Shown here piece after piece: positions 36,718 through 45,177 of a stretch of 64,000 nt of DNA. Origin of the DNA: Lachnospiraceae bacterium UBA3866. GTDB taxonomy: Bacteria; Bacillota; Clostridia; Lachnospirales; Lachnospiraceae. The position numbers and the translations under genes are program-made. The stretch's first letter is position 1, and every line of letters starts with the position of its first letter. The stretch is from positions 1 through 64,000 of the forward strand of contig DGGU01000042.1 of the NCBI GenBank assembly GCA_002392345.1, written 5' to 3'. The notes beneath the pieces are model-generated. The model was not told the DNA's origin. It saw only the letters and a program-made list of their open reading frames with translations, and searched no databases.

Positions 36718-36755
36718 TTGGAACAACAACCACAGGTGAGCATATTACCATAACC

Positions 36756-36778
36756 GTAGGGGCGAGCACTGCGAGCCC
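36756..36778 (+). repeat. REP unit upstream of the acetyltransferase gene
   Basis: An exact standard unit. The acetyltransferase ATG follows 11 bases after its end with no ribosome-binding site between, the same situation as for the RAYT gene. Confidence 0.95.
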
Positions 36779-36789
36779 GTTAATGTAAT

Positions 36790-37440
36790 ATGAAATATAA
36801 AGTAATAGATAAAGAAAAATATTATAGAAAAGATGTTTTTAATCACTTTACTAAAGACTGCAAATGCTCTACATCAATTACATCAAGGATAGATGTAACC
36901 AAACTGGTAGAATATTCAAAGACTAAAGACACAAAGTTTTATATAAACTTTTTATATATTCTTTCAAAAGTTTTGAATTCGCAAGATGATTATAGAATGG
37001 GCTATTTATGGAAGATTGAAGAATTAGTTTGTTATGATGTAATTAATCCAGCTCATTATGTATTCCATGATGATACTAAGACTTGCACAATGGTATATAG
37101 CAAATATTCTGTGAATTATAAAGATTTTTATGATAATGTCAAACTTGATATAGAGAATGCAAAAGCAACACGAGAGTATAGATTTGATATTGTAAACCAC
37201 CCAAACTGGTTTGATGCTTCTTACATACCATGGGTTTCATATGATTCTTTAAATATAGAATTGCCAGATGGATTTTTACATTTAGCACCTATAGTGAACT
37301 GGGGAAAATATAGAGAAGAAAATGGAAGACTAATGATGCCAGTAACAGTTCGAATGAATCATGCTATAGCAGATGGTTACCTAATTGCAAATGTATTCTG
37401 CGAGTTACAAAACGAAATAGATTCATTTGTTAAACAGTAA
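36790..37440 (+). CDS. Chloramphenicol acetyltransferase family protein (CatA type)
   Basis: A 216-residue protein of the trimeric CatA family, which transfers acetyl from acetyl-CoA to chloramphenicol. The catalytic histidine motif is in MNHAIADGYLIA (HxxxDG), and the family strands PWVSYDSLNIELPDGFLHLAPIVNWGKY and GRLMMPVTVRMNHA are present. Whether it confers resistance is not decidable: CatA-like proteins with other acyl acceptors are common in clostridia. No ribosome site is visible; the 5' side is a REP array and the 3' side a REP unit. Confidence 0.88.
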   Translation: MKYKVIDKEKYYRKDVFNHFTKDCKCSTSITSRIDVTKLVEYSKTKDTKFYINFLYILSKVLNSQDDYRMGYLWKIEELVCYDVINPAHYVFHDDTKTCTMVYSKYSVNYKDFYDNVKLDIENAKATREYRFDIVNHPNWFDASYIPWVSYDSLNIELPDGFLHLAPIVNWGKYREENGRLMMPVTVRMNHAIADGYLIANVFCELQNEIDSFVKQ

Positions 37441-37442
37441 TC

Positions 37443-37465
37443 GTAGGGGCGAGCACTGCGAGCCC
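37443..37465 (+). repeat. REP unit upstream of the RAYT gene
   Basis: An exact standard unit lying between the acetyltransferase stop and the transposase-like gene. The sequence CCCGTTA after it is shared with the copy at 36756. Confidence 0.95.
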
Positions 37466-37479
37466 GTTATAAATGCAAC

Positions 37480-37920
37480 ATGGAATTAAAAACAAGAAAG
37501 AATTTAAGACTAAAAGAATATGATTATTCACAACAAGGTTGGTACTTTATAACAATTTGTACTAAAAATATGCATAACTATTTTGGGCATATCGTTGATA
37601 ATAAAGTAATGCTAAATGATGAGGGCATCAAACTTAAGAAGATTATTGATGATTATAATAATGTAAGTGATAAAGTTAAAAATGAATTCTATCAAATAAT
37701 GCCGAATCATTTACATATTATAATAAGGATCGAATCGGATGGAGAGCATAGTATTGGATCAATAGTTTCAGGACTAAAGGGTAAGTGCACAAGAGAACTT
37801 AAGATTAAAGACTTATGGCAAAAGAATTATTATGAAAGAGTTATTAGAGATCAGAAAGAATATGATAGTATTGTTAAATATATAGCAGAGAACCCATTTA
37901 GAGATAAGTATACTTGGTAA
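37480..37920 (+). CDS. REP-associated tyrosine transposase (RAYT)
   Basis: A 146-residue protein of the Y1/IS200-like transposase superfamily in its RAYT form. The N-terminal RLKEYDYSQQGWYFITICTKN is the RAYT start signature, MPNHLHIIIRI holds the HUH metal motif (H-L-H), and the helix NYYERVIRDQKEYDSIVKYIAENP carries candidate catalytic tyrosines. Single-copy RAYTs are thought to bind, cut and spread REP palindromes that begin with GTAG or GGAG. Here such repeats, starting with GTAG, lie on both sides. No ribosome site is visible before the ATG; a REP unit ends 14 bases upstream. Confidence 0.92.
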   Translation: MELKTRKNLRLKEYDYSQQGWYFITICTKNMHNYFGHIVDNKVMLNDEGIKLKKIIDDYNNVSDKVKNEFYQIMPNHLHIIIRIESDGEHSIGSIVSGLKGKCTRELKIKDLWQKNYYERVIRDQKEYDSIVKYIAENPFRDKYTW

Positions 37921-37938
37921 AATGGCGTTGGAGGCTAA

Positions 37939-38694
37939 ATGATTATTAAATGTCCAAATTGTAAGGAAGAGATTTCTAGCAGAGCCGATAAGTGTGTTCA
38001 TTGTGGAGTTGTATTTGGTGAACACTGCAAAGAGTGTGGAGCTCCACTTAATAAAGGCGATAAAATATGTGGTGCCTGTGGATGTCCAGCTGATTATGGG
38101 CATTCCAATAACCGTAAAAATATATCTAAAGCAATTCTTGGATTCTTAATTAGTTTTTTTATAATTGTGATACTCGTTGGTTTTGGTGTATTCTTTTACC
38201 AAAAACAATTGGATGTAGATTTTATAAACAATTATGCTTCTATTGTGCCAAAATTTAGCTATTCAAGTACTGACATAGACAGAAATGGTGAATTGTATAG
38301 AAAGGTATGGTACAATTCTATTTGGAAATCAAAAGATGATGAAACGGACCCTTATACTAGAAAGAATGATGGAAAAGGCGCGTTTTATGATGATTTTAAT
38401 GATGCATTATTGCTGCTTGACAATAGTCCAGATTATAAAAGCAAATGCGATGATATTATTAAAACTCACGATGAGATTGTGGAAATAATGCAGAACATAA
38501 TAAAACCAAGTGATAGATATTTAGATATTTATATAGAAATGAAGAAATGCTATGATGACTATTTAGACTTATACCATATTGTAATTCATCCTGGTGGAGA
38601 ATCATATAATTCTTATGAGGAAAAGTTTAAAAACAGAAGAGGCGCATTTAAAGATAGTTTACTAAAGTTAATGGATCATAAGGTTACTAATTAA
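37939..38694 (+). CDS. Zinc-ribbon membrane protein
   Basis: 251 residues. Two CxxC pairs of zinc-ribbon type (CPNCKEE...CVHC and CKECGAPLNKGDKICGACG) occupy the first 50 residues. A single transmembrane helix (AILGFLISFFIIVILVGFGVFF) follows, then a roughly 165-residue region that should be extracytoplasmic and matches no family I recognise. GGAGG precedes the ATG. The function is unknown. Confidence 0.8.
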   Translation: MIIKCPNCKEEISSRADKCVHCGVVFGEHCKECGAPLNKGDKICGACGCPADYGHSNNRKNISKAILGFLISFFIIVILVGFGVFFYQKQLDVDFINNYASIVPKFSYSSTDIDRNGELYRKVWYNSIWKSKDDETDPYTRKNDGKGAFYDDFNDALLLLDNSPDYKSKCDDIIKTHDEIVEIMQNIIKPSDRYLDIYIEMKKCYDDYLDLYHIVIHPGGESYNSYEEKFKNRRGAFKDSLLKLMDHKVTN

Positions 38695-38715
38695 TTGTTT
38701 ATATTAGGCGTATTT

Positions 38716-38735
38716 GGGCTCGCAGTGCTCACTCG
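38716..38735 (-). repeat. Inverted, partly decayed REP unit
   Basis: Plus-strand GGGCTCGCAGTGCTCACTCG is the inverted unit with changes at its left (GTAG) end. It is the first REP unit downstream of the RAYT gene and the first in inverted orientation. Confidence 0.8.
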
Positions 38736-38755
38736 GATAAAAGGATGTGTATTTT

Positions 38756-38941
38756 ATGGCAATGACACCGAAAGAAATGGTAGATTTATTAGAAAAGAAT
38801 GGATTTGTCAAGATTAGACAAAAGGGTTCGCATGCCATGTATAAAAATGCAGCAACCAATAGGCAAGTTACAGTTCCAATGCATGCTAAGGATTTGCCAA
38901 AAGGATTGGAAAAAGCTATAAAAAAACAAGCAGGAATATAA
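38756..38941 (+). CDS. hicA: HicA family toxin
   Basis: A 61-residue HicA toxin, an RNA-binding double-stranded-RNA-like fold that cleaves mRNA. MTPKEMVDLLEKNGFVKIRQKGSHAMYKN contains the active histidine in GSHAMY. I chose the ATG at 38756 (AAGGA ten bases before) over the GTG at 38747. The antitoxin gene follows after 11 bases. It lies immediately after a decayed inverted REP unit. Confidence 0.92.
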   Translation: MAMTPKEMVDLLEKNGFVKIRQKGSHAMYKNAATNRQVTVPMHAKDLPKGLEKAIKKQAGI

Positions 38942-38952
38942 GGAGTGATTTT

Positions 38953-39219
38953 ATGAAAAGAGTATTTTATTTAGCAATATTTCATGAAGAGAATAATGAA
39001 TATTGGGTTTCATTTCCAGATTTTCCAGAGTGTTTTTCGCAAGGTACTACATTAGAAGATTCTTTTAAACATGCACAAGAAGCATTAGAGTTATGTATTG
39101 AAGAAAGATTAAGTAATAAAGAAAAATTACCTACTCCTACATTAGTTTATGACAAAAGTGGTAATGATAAACATGTTCTTATGTCGTGTGAGTATGATAT
39201 GAATGCAATTGCAGCATAG
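38953..39219 (+). CDS. hicB: HicB family antitoxin
   Basis: An 88-residue HicB antitoxin with the partially degraded RNase-H-like fold: YLAIFHEENNEYWVSFPDFPECFSQGTTLEDSFKHAQEALELCIEE. The usual C-terminal DNA-binding helix-turn-helix or ribbon-helix-helix is missing or minimal, so autoregulation may depend on HicA or may be absent. AAGGAG precedes the ATG. Confidence 0.9.
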   Translation: MKRVFYLAIFHEENNEYWVSFPDFPECFSQGTTLEDSFKHAQEALELCIEERLSNKEKLPTPTLVYDKSGNDKHVLMSCEYDMNAIAA

Positions 39220-39242
39220 TTTAATGAGGGAGAATGATAACC

Positions 39243-39878
39243 ATGAAATGCAAATCTAATTCAAAATTATTGAAACAATTTTGTGTAATTATTGGCATTT
39301 TTGTTTTTTGCTTTGAATCTATTCAGGCAAGTAGTATTAATGATCTAAACCATAATGCACAATATGGTGTTATAAGAACAGCAACAAGTCCATCTTGGGA
39401 AATATTTTATGGTTTGGATTCTCGCTTTTTGGAACCTAATCCTAATAATCCAGGGATTAAGAATAAGAATAACATAAAGGGGACTTTTTCTAATTCAGCG
39501 GCAAAATTTGAGAATTGTTATGCAACTTTGAGGTATTGGAAATCATCTGGAACTTTAGATGAATATTTTGATATGCTAATTTATGAATACGATTATATGT
39601 TTCCAGTGACAAATAATAGTATAAGTGATTATAGTAAGTATTATTGTACAATTAGGTTTAATAATACTGATTATAATTTTACAGCAAAATTGATAAAGAA
39701 TGAATTGGTTTTTGATATTAATGGTCAAAATTATCTTAAGTTTTTTATGAATAGCGGTGTTGCATTTAAAATTTATATTGAAGAATATGTATCGTATATT
39801 CAGCCATCAACGTATTTATTTGAAATCAATAGTATGGGATTTCAGCCATTATACTCTCAGTTGAATACTATACAATAA
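39243..39878 (+). CDS. Secreted protein of unknown function
   Basis: 211 residues from the ATG at 39243, which is ten bases after GGGAG; an ATG at 39234 is too close to it. The N-terminus is a signal peptide (KLLKQFCVIIGIFVFCFESIQASS). The mature part has many aromatic residues (SWEIFYGLDSRFLEPN, EYFDMLIYEYDYMF) and no family that I recognise. It is the last gene of the accessory block before inverted REP units. Confidence 0.65.
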   Translation: MKCKSNSKLLKQFCVIIGIFVFCFESIQASSINDLNHNAQYGVIRTATSPSWEIFYGLDSRFLEPNPNNPGIKNKNNIKGTFSNSAAKFENCYATLRYWKSSGTLDEYFDMLIYEYDYMFPVTNNSISDYSKYYCTIRFNNTDYNFTAKLIKNELVFDINGQNYLKFFMNSGVAFKIYIEEYVSYIQPSTYLFEINSMGFQPLYSQLNTIQ

Positions 39879-39888
39879 AATATGTTGC

Positions 39889-39997
39889 GGGCTCGCAGTG
39901 CTCGCACCTACGAAGAATGAGTAAGATTACGCCAGCGGGCTCGCAGTGCTCGCCCCTACGGGTGGCTTCGCCAAGGGCTAGCAGTGCTCGCCCCTAC
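39889..39997 (-). repeat. Three inverted REP units
   Basis: Inverted copies at 39889-39911 (one change in the left arm), 39937-39959 (exact) and 39975-39997 (one change). The last two are separated by GGTGGCTTCGCCAA, the inverse of the TTGGCGAAGCCA spacer seen in the forward array. The hydantoinase gene begins about 40 bases after the last one. Confidence 0.93.
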
Positions 39998-40036
39998 GGT
40001 GGAGATTTTAAATATTTGTTGGTAATAATGTAAATA

Positions 40037-41419
40037 ATGATGAGAAAAGTATTGCTGAAAAATGGTATAATAGTTAGTGGGAAGAAGTGTTATACTTCTG
40101 ATGTTTTGATTGAAGGGGAAAAGATAAAAAAAGTAGGAAAGAATATAAAGGTAACGGGCTCGCTGTGCGAGGTGGTTGATTGCACCGGAAAATATATTTT
40201 CCCTGGCTTTATAGATGGGCATACGCATTTTGATTTGTCGGTGGCAGGAACAACTACCATAGATGATTTTAATAGTGGAACAAAGGCTGCCATAAGCGGT
40301 GGGACTACAACCATCATAGATTATGGAACTCAGTATAAGGGCGAGACACTAAAACAAGGTTTGAAGAATTGGCTTAATAAGGCAAAGGATGGAGTGTCAT
40401 GCGACTTTGGAGTTCACATGTCAATCTCTGATTGGAATCCTAGAGTTAAAAATGAAGTGAAGGACATGGTAAAAGCCGGTGTCACTTCATTTAAATTATA
40501 TACAACTTACGATATAAAACTTGATGATGATGATATGCTTGCTGCATTAACGGAGATAGCTAAGTGTAAAGGAATCACAGGAGTCCACTGTGAAAATGAT
40601 GGCATCATAAAAGATTTAAGAAGCGAAGTCAAAGGAACTGATAACAAAAAAGTAATCTCACATGCACTAACTAGACCATCTGTGGCAGAAGCCGACTGTG
40701 TAAATCGTCTTTCATATATGTCACACATTACAGGTGCAGCATTTCTAGCAGTCCATGTGACTTGTGAAGAAGCATTAAATGAAGTGAAACTCGCAAAGAA
40801 AAAAGGCTACAAGGTATACGGCGAGACTTGTCCGCAGTATCTTTTCTTTGATGATAGTGTATATAATAAGAGTTTTGATGAGTCAAGTAAATACGTATGT
40901 GCGCCACCAATTAGAAAGAAAAAAGACATTAAGGCTTTGTGGAAGGCACTTAATGATGGAAGTATAGATATAGTTTCAACAGACCACTGTTCATTTACTA
41001 AAAAGCAAAAAGCACTTGGTAAAAATGACTTTAGAAAGATACCAGGTGGACTAAATGGTGTTGAGCAGAGAGGCATATTACTTTTTGATGCAGTTCAAAA
41101 GAAAAAAATTTCTATAGAGAGAATGTGTGAACTTTTATCTGAAAACCCTGCGAAACTTTTTGGTCTTTGGGATAGGAAAGGATTTGTAAAAAAAGGATAT
41201 GACGCAGATCTTGTTATAATCGATCCAAAGAAAACCACTACCTTAAGCTTGAAGAACCAAGTTTCAAAATCAGACTATTGTGCTTTTGAGGGTAAGAAGT
41301 TAAAAGGAAAAATTGATGGAGTATTCTTAAGAGGAAAGCAAGTTGTCGACCAAAATAAAAATATTACTGATGGCATAGGTAAGTATATAAAAAGAAAAGT
41401 GTATAAAGACGTTAACTAA
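40037..41419 (+). CDS. hydA: Dihydropyrimidinase / hydantoinase family protein
   Basis: A cyclic amidohydrolase of 460 residues. FIDGHTHFDLSVAGT has the first metal histidines, FKLYTTYDI the lysine that is normally carbamylated to bridge two zinc ions, and HCENDG, HVTCEEA and STDHCSF carry further ligands. HydA-type proteins in this cluster are needed for anaerobic purine breakdown in gut bacteria, presumably opening a hydantoin- or pyrimidine-like ring. No good ribosome site is present; the ATGATG at 40037/40040 leaves a three-base ambiguity. Codons for TGSLCE near residue 42 overlap a REP-like palindrome. Confidence 0.92.
   Translation: MMRKVLLKNGIIVSGKKCYTSDVLIEGEKIKKVGKNIKVTGSLCEVVDCTGKYIFPGFIDGHTHFDLSVAGTTTIDDFNSGTKAAISGGTTTIIDYGTQYKGETLKQGLKNWLNKAKDGVSCDFGVHMSISDWNPRVKNEVKDMVKAGVTSFKLYTTYDIKLDDDDMLAALTEIAKCKGITGVHCENDGIIKDLRSEVKGTDNKKVISHALTRPSVAEADCVNRLSYMSHITGAAFLAVHVTCEEALNEVKLAKKKGYKVYGETCPQYLFFDDSVYNKSFDESSKYVCAPPIRKKKDIKALWKALNDGSIDIVSTDHCSFTKKQKALGKNDFRKIPGGLNGVEQRGILLFDAVQKKKISIERMCELLSENPAKLFGLWDRKGFVKKGYDADLVIIDPKKTTTLSLKNQVSKSDYCAFEGKKLKGKIDGVFLRGKQVVDQNKNITDGIGKYIKRKVYKDVN
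40156..40172 (-). repeat. Possible REP remnant inside hydA
   Basis: GGGCTCGCTGTGCGAGG begins like the inverted REP unit (GGGCTCGCAGTGC) and forms a CTCGC/GCGAG hairpin. In an AT-rich gene this GC-rich palindrome stands out, but the match is short, so descent from a REP unit is only a possibility. Confidence 0.35.
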
Positions 41420-41421
41420 TC

Positions 41422-41516
41422 GGGCTCGCAGTGCACCCCGAGGGCACTTTGTCGCTTCGCTCGGGCGCTCACCCTACGAATGGCTTCGCCAAGGGCTCGC
41501 AGTACGCTCACCCTAC
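41422..41516 (-). repeat. Two inverted REP units (one long form)
   Basis: A long-form inverted copy (41422-41477), whose middle matches the insert of the 36565 copy (ACCCCGAGGGCACTTTGTCG), a TGGCTTCGCCA spacer, and a shorter copy at 41493-41516 with one extra base. They separate hydA from the permease gene. The rest of the 167-base gap is AT-rich, with no gene. Confidence 0.92.
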
Positions 41517-41586
41517 GGATGGCTAGCCCTTATGATTGGTAATCTCGCATAAAAGCGATATTATATATAATTATTAGGAGGATTAT

Positions 41587-42969
41587 ATGGAAAAATTTTT
41601 CAAGCTTTCAGAAAAGAAGACAGATGTTCGTACTGAAGTGCTCGCTGGTATTACTACATTTATGGCAATGGCTTATATTCTTGCTGTAAATCCTAACATT
41701 TTATCGGCTTCAGGTATGGATGCAGGGGCTGTATTTACTGCAACTGCACTTTCATCAGCCGTTGCTACAATTCTTATGGGCGTAATTGGAAACTTCCCAT
41801 TTGCTTTATCAGCAGGTATGGGTCTCAATGCTTACTTTACTTACACAGTAGTATTTGGACTTGGTGCAAGCTGGCAATTTGCTCTTGCTGCAGTATTTAC
41901 AGAAGGTGTTATATTCTTGCTTCTTTCTGTAGTTAATGTTCGTGAGGCTATGTTCAATGCTATACCACTTTCTCTTAAGACAGGTGTATCTGCTGGTATA
42001 GGACTTTTTATTACTATCATAGCTCTTATCAATGCTAAAGTGCTTCAAGATAACCCAAGTACTTTAGTTCAACTTATTCCTTTTCATCAAGCTATTGTTG
42101 GACAAGATCCAGCACTTAAACTCCAAGCTGTATCTGCAATGCTTTGCCTTGTTGGCGTAGTTATCACGGCACTACTCATCTATAAAAATGTTCGTGGAAA
42201 TATTCTTGTAGGTATTCTTATCACATGGGTTCTTGGAATTATCTGTCAGCTTGCTGGTGTATATAAACCAGATCCATCACTTGGGTTTTATTCTGTTATC
42301 CCTACAGGTATTATAGCATTGCCTGCATCTATGGCTCCAACATTTGGAAAGTTTGCGGATGGATTTAAAGAGATAAGCACACGTGGTATGTTCAATTTCA
42401 TAATTGTTGTAGTATCATTCCTTTTCGTAGATATATTTGATACTTTAGGAACACTTATTGGATGTGCTAAAGCAGGAAATATGCTTAATGAGAAAGGTCG
42501 TCTTCATAATGTAAAATATGCACTCCTTGCTGATGCAGTTGGAACTACATTTGGTGCAGTTGCAGGTACTTCTACTATCACTACATTCGTTGAGTCTGCT
42601 TCTGGCGTGCAAGCGGGAGGTCGCACTGGACTTACAGCTATAACTACTGCAGTGCTTTTCTTACTTGCTATGTTCTTCTGGCCATTATTCTCAGTTATAC
42701 CATCATTTGCAACAGCTCCAGCACTTATCATCGTTGGATATCTTATGATGAAAAATGTTGTTGATATTCCTTGGAATGATCCAACAGAAGCTATACCTGC
42801 CTTCCTTGCTATAATAGCTATGCCATTTTTCTATAGCATATCTGAAGGTATTGCATTTGGAATCATATCTTATACGGCTATTAACCTTATAACAGGAAAT
42901 GGGAAAAAGATTACGCCAACATTATTTGTAATTGCTTTATTATTTATACTTAAGTATATATTCGTATAG
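41587..42969 (+). CDS. Purine base permease, NCS2 AzgA/PbuG type
   Basis: A 460-residue transporter with about 13 hydrophobic segments. The N-terminal LAGITTFMAMAYILAVNP, the ALSAGMGLNAYFTYTVV segment and VSFLFVDIFDTLGTLIGCA are signatures of the AzgA-like adenine/guanine/hypoxanthine:proton symporters. It would import purine bases for the deaminases next door. AGGAGG precedes the ATG. Specificity among adenine, guanine and hypoxanthine is not resolvable here. Confidence 0.92.
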   Translation: MEKFFKLSEKKTDVRTEVLAGITTFMAMAYILAVNPNILSASGMDAGAVFTATALSSAVATILMGVIGNFPFALSAGMGLNAYFTYTVVFGLGASWQFALAAVFTEGVIFLLLSVVNVREAMFNAIPLSLKTGVSAGIGLFITIIALINAKVLQDNPSTLVQLIPFHQAIVGQDPALKLQAVSAMLCLVGVVITALLIYKNVRGNILVGILITWVLGIICQLAGVYKPDPSLGFYSVIPTGIIALPASMAPTFGKFADGFKEISTRGMFNFIIVVVSFLFVDIFDTLGTLIGCAKAGNMLNEKGRLHNVKYALLADAVGTTFGAVAGTSTITTFVESASGVQAGGRTGLTAITTAVLFLLAMFFWPLFSVIPSFATAPALIIVGYLMMKNVVDIPWNDPTEAIPAFLAIIAMPFFYSISEGIAFGIISYTAINLITGNGKKITPTLFVIALLFILKYIFV

Positions 42970-42992
42970 AACACCATAAGAGAGGTGATTAT

Positions 42993-44774
42993 ATGGCTAA
43001 TAAAGGTAGTGTTGATTTTAATGCACTCAAAAAACGTGTTAAAGTTGCGATGAATCATGTTAAAGCTGACTTGGTTCTTAAGAATGCTAATTATGTAAAT
43101 GTATTCACTGAATCAATTGAGACTGGCGATATAGCTATAGTTGATGGTTACATAGTTGGTATTGGAACTTATCATGGGAAAAAGGAAATCAACTGTAAAA
43201 ACAAAATCATAGCTCCAGCACTTCTTGATGGCCATATGCACCTTGAATCATCTATGGTTAGTCCAAGATGTTTTAGAGACTTAGTAGTTCCACATGGAAC
43301 TTGTGCGGTAATTGCAGACCCACATGAGATAATTAATGTCGCAGGTATTGAAGGTCTTGATTATATATATGAGATGACTGAGGGCCTCGACCTCTTTGTA
43401 GGGATAATGGCGCCATCATGTGTGCCATCTACACCACTTGACGAGGCCGGGGCAATACTTACAAGCAAAGACATAAAACCATTATATAAGAGAGAGAGAA
43501 TCTTAGGACTAGCTGAGATGATGAATGCATATGGTGTGACTCATGAAGATAAAGAATGCCTTACGAAAGTAGCAGATGCACTTTCAGAAGACAAATTTGT
43601 TGATGGCCATGCGCCTGCACTTTCTGGCAATGCTTTAAATGCTTATCTATCTACCAATATAACCACTGACCATGAGTGTGTAAATATCAATGAAGCATTG
43701 GAAAAACTGAGCCGTGGTCAATGGATAGAGATAAGAGAAGGCACAGTATGTAAAGACCTATCACCACTTATTGATTTATTTAAGGCACCATATTATGAAA
43801 GATGTATGCTCGTTACAGATGATAATCATCCTGACACAATAGTTGATTACGGACATATTGATAAGATTATAAGAAAGGCTATAAAACTTGGAGCAAATCC
43901 TATAAAAGCAATCAAGATGGGAAGTTTTAATACTGCAATGCATTATAATCTTAAAGACTATGGAGCCATAGGAGTGGGATATCTTGCTAACTTTATTATA
44001 CTTGATGATCTTAAGTCATTTAAGATAAGCGAAGTATATCTAAAAGGTGAGTTGGTTGCTAAGAATCATAAGCCACTTAAGATGTATTCTGCTAAGAGCA
44101 ATACTCTTAGTAAAACTAAGTATAAAAAGGTATATAATTCATTCAACCTAAGGAAAGTCATTGCAAAAGATTTTGCATTTAAATCAAAAGGAAAAAAATT
44201 AAGAGCTATAGAACTTATCCCTGAAAGTATAGTCTCAAGAGAAAAGATATGTGACTTAGTTGTAAGTAAGGATTATCCTTATGGAGTAGATGTAGATAGA
44301 GATATAGCAAAAATTGCTGTAGTCGAGAGACATAATAATACTGGTCACATAGGGCTTGGATTTATAACGGGATTTAAAATTAAGAAAGGTGCTATAGCAT
44401 CAAGTATCGGTCATGATTCACATAATATAATAGTTATTGGTGTGAACGATGAAGATATGGCGCTAGCAGTTAACACTGTTAATAAAAATAATGGTGGACT
44501 TTCTGCAACTTGTGACGGGAAAGTACTAGGTGACTTAAAACTTGAAGTCGCTGGACTTATGACAGAAAAGAAGGCTGATTATGTAATAGAAAAATTAGAT
44601 AAATTAAAAAGCATCGCATATAATAAATTCGGTATGAATAAACTTCATGATCCATTTATGACACTTGCATTTATGCAACTTCCTGTCATACCAGATCTAA
44701 AGATTATACCAAAGGGACTTGTTGATGTTAAAAATCAAGTAATTATAGATGCGATATTTAATGGAGGTAAATAA
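42993..44774 (+). CDS. ade: Adenine deaminase
   Basis: A 593-residue bacterial-type adenine deaminase, which converts adenine to hypoxanthine and ammonia with a binuclear metal site. LLDGHMHLESSMVSP carries the first ligands, ADPHEIINVAG and DGHAPALSG follow, and the C-terminal half has the typical ERHNNTGHIGLGFITGF and SIGHDSHNIIVIG. GAGAGGTGA precedes the ATG, 23 bases after the permease. The product can enter the xanthine dehydrogenase step. Confidence 0.95.
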   Translation: MANKGSVDFNALKKRVKVAMNHVKADLVLKNANYVNVFTESIETGDIAIVDGYIVGIGTYHGKKEINCKNKIIAPALLDGHMHLESSMVSPRCFRDLVVPHGTCAVIADPHEIINVAGIEGLDYIYEMTEGLDLFVGIMAPSCVPSTPLDEAGAILTSKDIKPLYKRERILGLAEMMNAYGVTHEDKECLTKVADALSEDKFVDGHAPALSGNALNAYLSTNITTDHECVNINEALEKLSRGQWIEIREGTVCKDLSPLIDLFKAPYYERCMLVTDDNHPDTIVDYGHIDKIIRKAIKLGANPIKAIKMGSFNTAMHYNLKDYGAIGVGYLANFIILDDLKSFKISEVYLKGELVAKNHKPLKMYSAKSNTLSKTKYKKVYNSFNLRKVIAKDFAFKSKGKKLRAIELIPESIVSREKICDLVVSKDYPYGVDVDRDIAKIAVVERHNNTGHIGLGFITGFKIKKGAIASSIGHDSHNIIVIGVNDEDMALAVNTVNKNNGGLSATCDGKVLGDLKLEVAGLMTEKKADYVIEKLDKLKSIAYNKFGMNKLHDPFMTLAFMQLPVIPDLKIIPKGLVDVKNQVIIDAIFNGGK

Positions 44775-44775
44775 A

Positions 44776-45159
44776 ATGTTTAAACAAATTGTAACAAAGG
44801 ATGCACCTGCAGCTATAGGACCATATAGTCAAGGAATAGTTGTAGGAAATGTATTTTATGCTTCAGGAGCTATACCTGTAGACCCAGCAACTGGAGATAT
44901 CAAAGGTACAACCATAGAAGAGCAAGCTGAGCAATCTATGAAGAATGTTGGCGGACTTCTTAAAGCCGCTGGCATGGATTATGCCAATGTCGTAAAGACA
45001 ACTTGCTTCCTTGCTGACATGGGTGATTTTGCAAAATTTAATGAAGTATATGCAAAATATTTTTCTGCTGATCCAAAGCCAGCAAGATCATGTGTAGCAG
45101 TTAAAACTATTCCAAAGGGATGCCTTTGTGAAGTAGAAGTGCTTGCTATAAAAGAATAA
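44776..45159 (+). CDS. ridA: RidA family reactive intermediate deaminase
   Basis: A 127-residue YjgF/YER057c/UK114 protein: APAAIGPYSQGIVVGNVFYASGAIPVDP at the start, the conserved arginine in KPARSCVAV and the final EVEVLAIKE. RidA hydrolyses reactive enamines/imines. The most obvious source here is 2-aminoacrylate formed by the diaminopropionate ammonia-lyase YgeX, which would explain its place in the cluster. GGAGG precedes the ATG; the frame could be extended into the ade gene, but without a ribosome site. Confidence 0.94.
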   Translation: MFKQIVTKDAPAAIGPYSQGIVVGNVFYASGAIPVDPATGDIKGTTIEEQAEQSMKNVGGLLKAAGMDYANVVKTTCFLADMGDFAKFNEVYAKYFSADPKPARSCVAVKTIPKGCLCEVEVLAIKE

Positions 45160-45177
45160 TTATATAAAGGGATTACT

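Noticed and set aside
36435..36743. Several open frames of 70-130 codons across the REP array on both strands
   Set aside because: They arise from the GC-rich repeats and the end of xdh, contain the repeat translated several times, and have no ribosome sites.
36550..36780. Array of repeats that could be taken for a CRISPR array
   Set aside because: The repeat units differ in length and core, spacers are short and themselves repeated, and each unit starts with GTAG and forms a REP-type palindrome. No cas genes are present.
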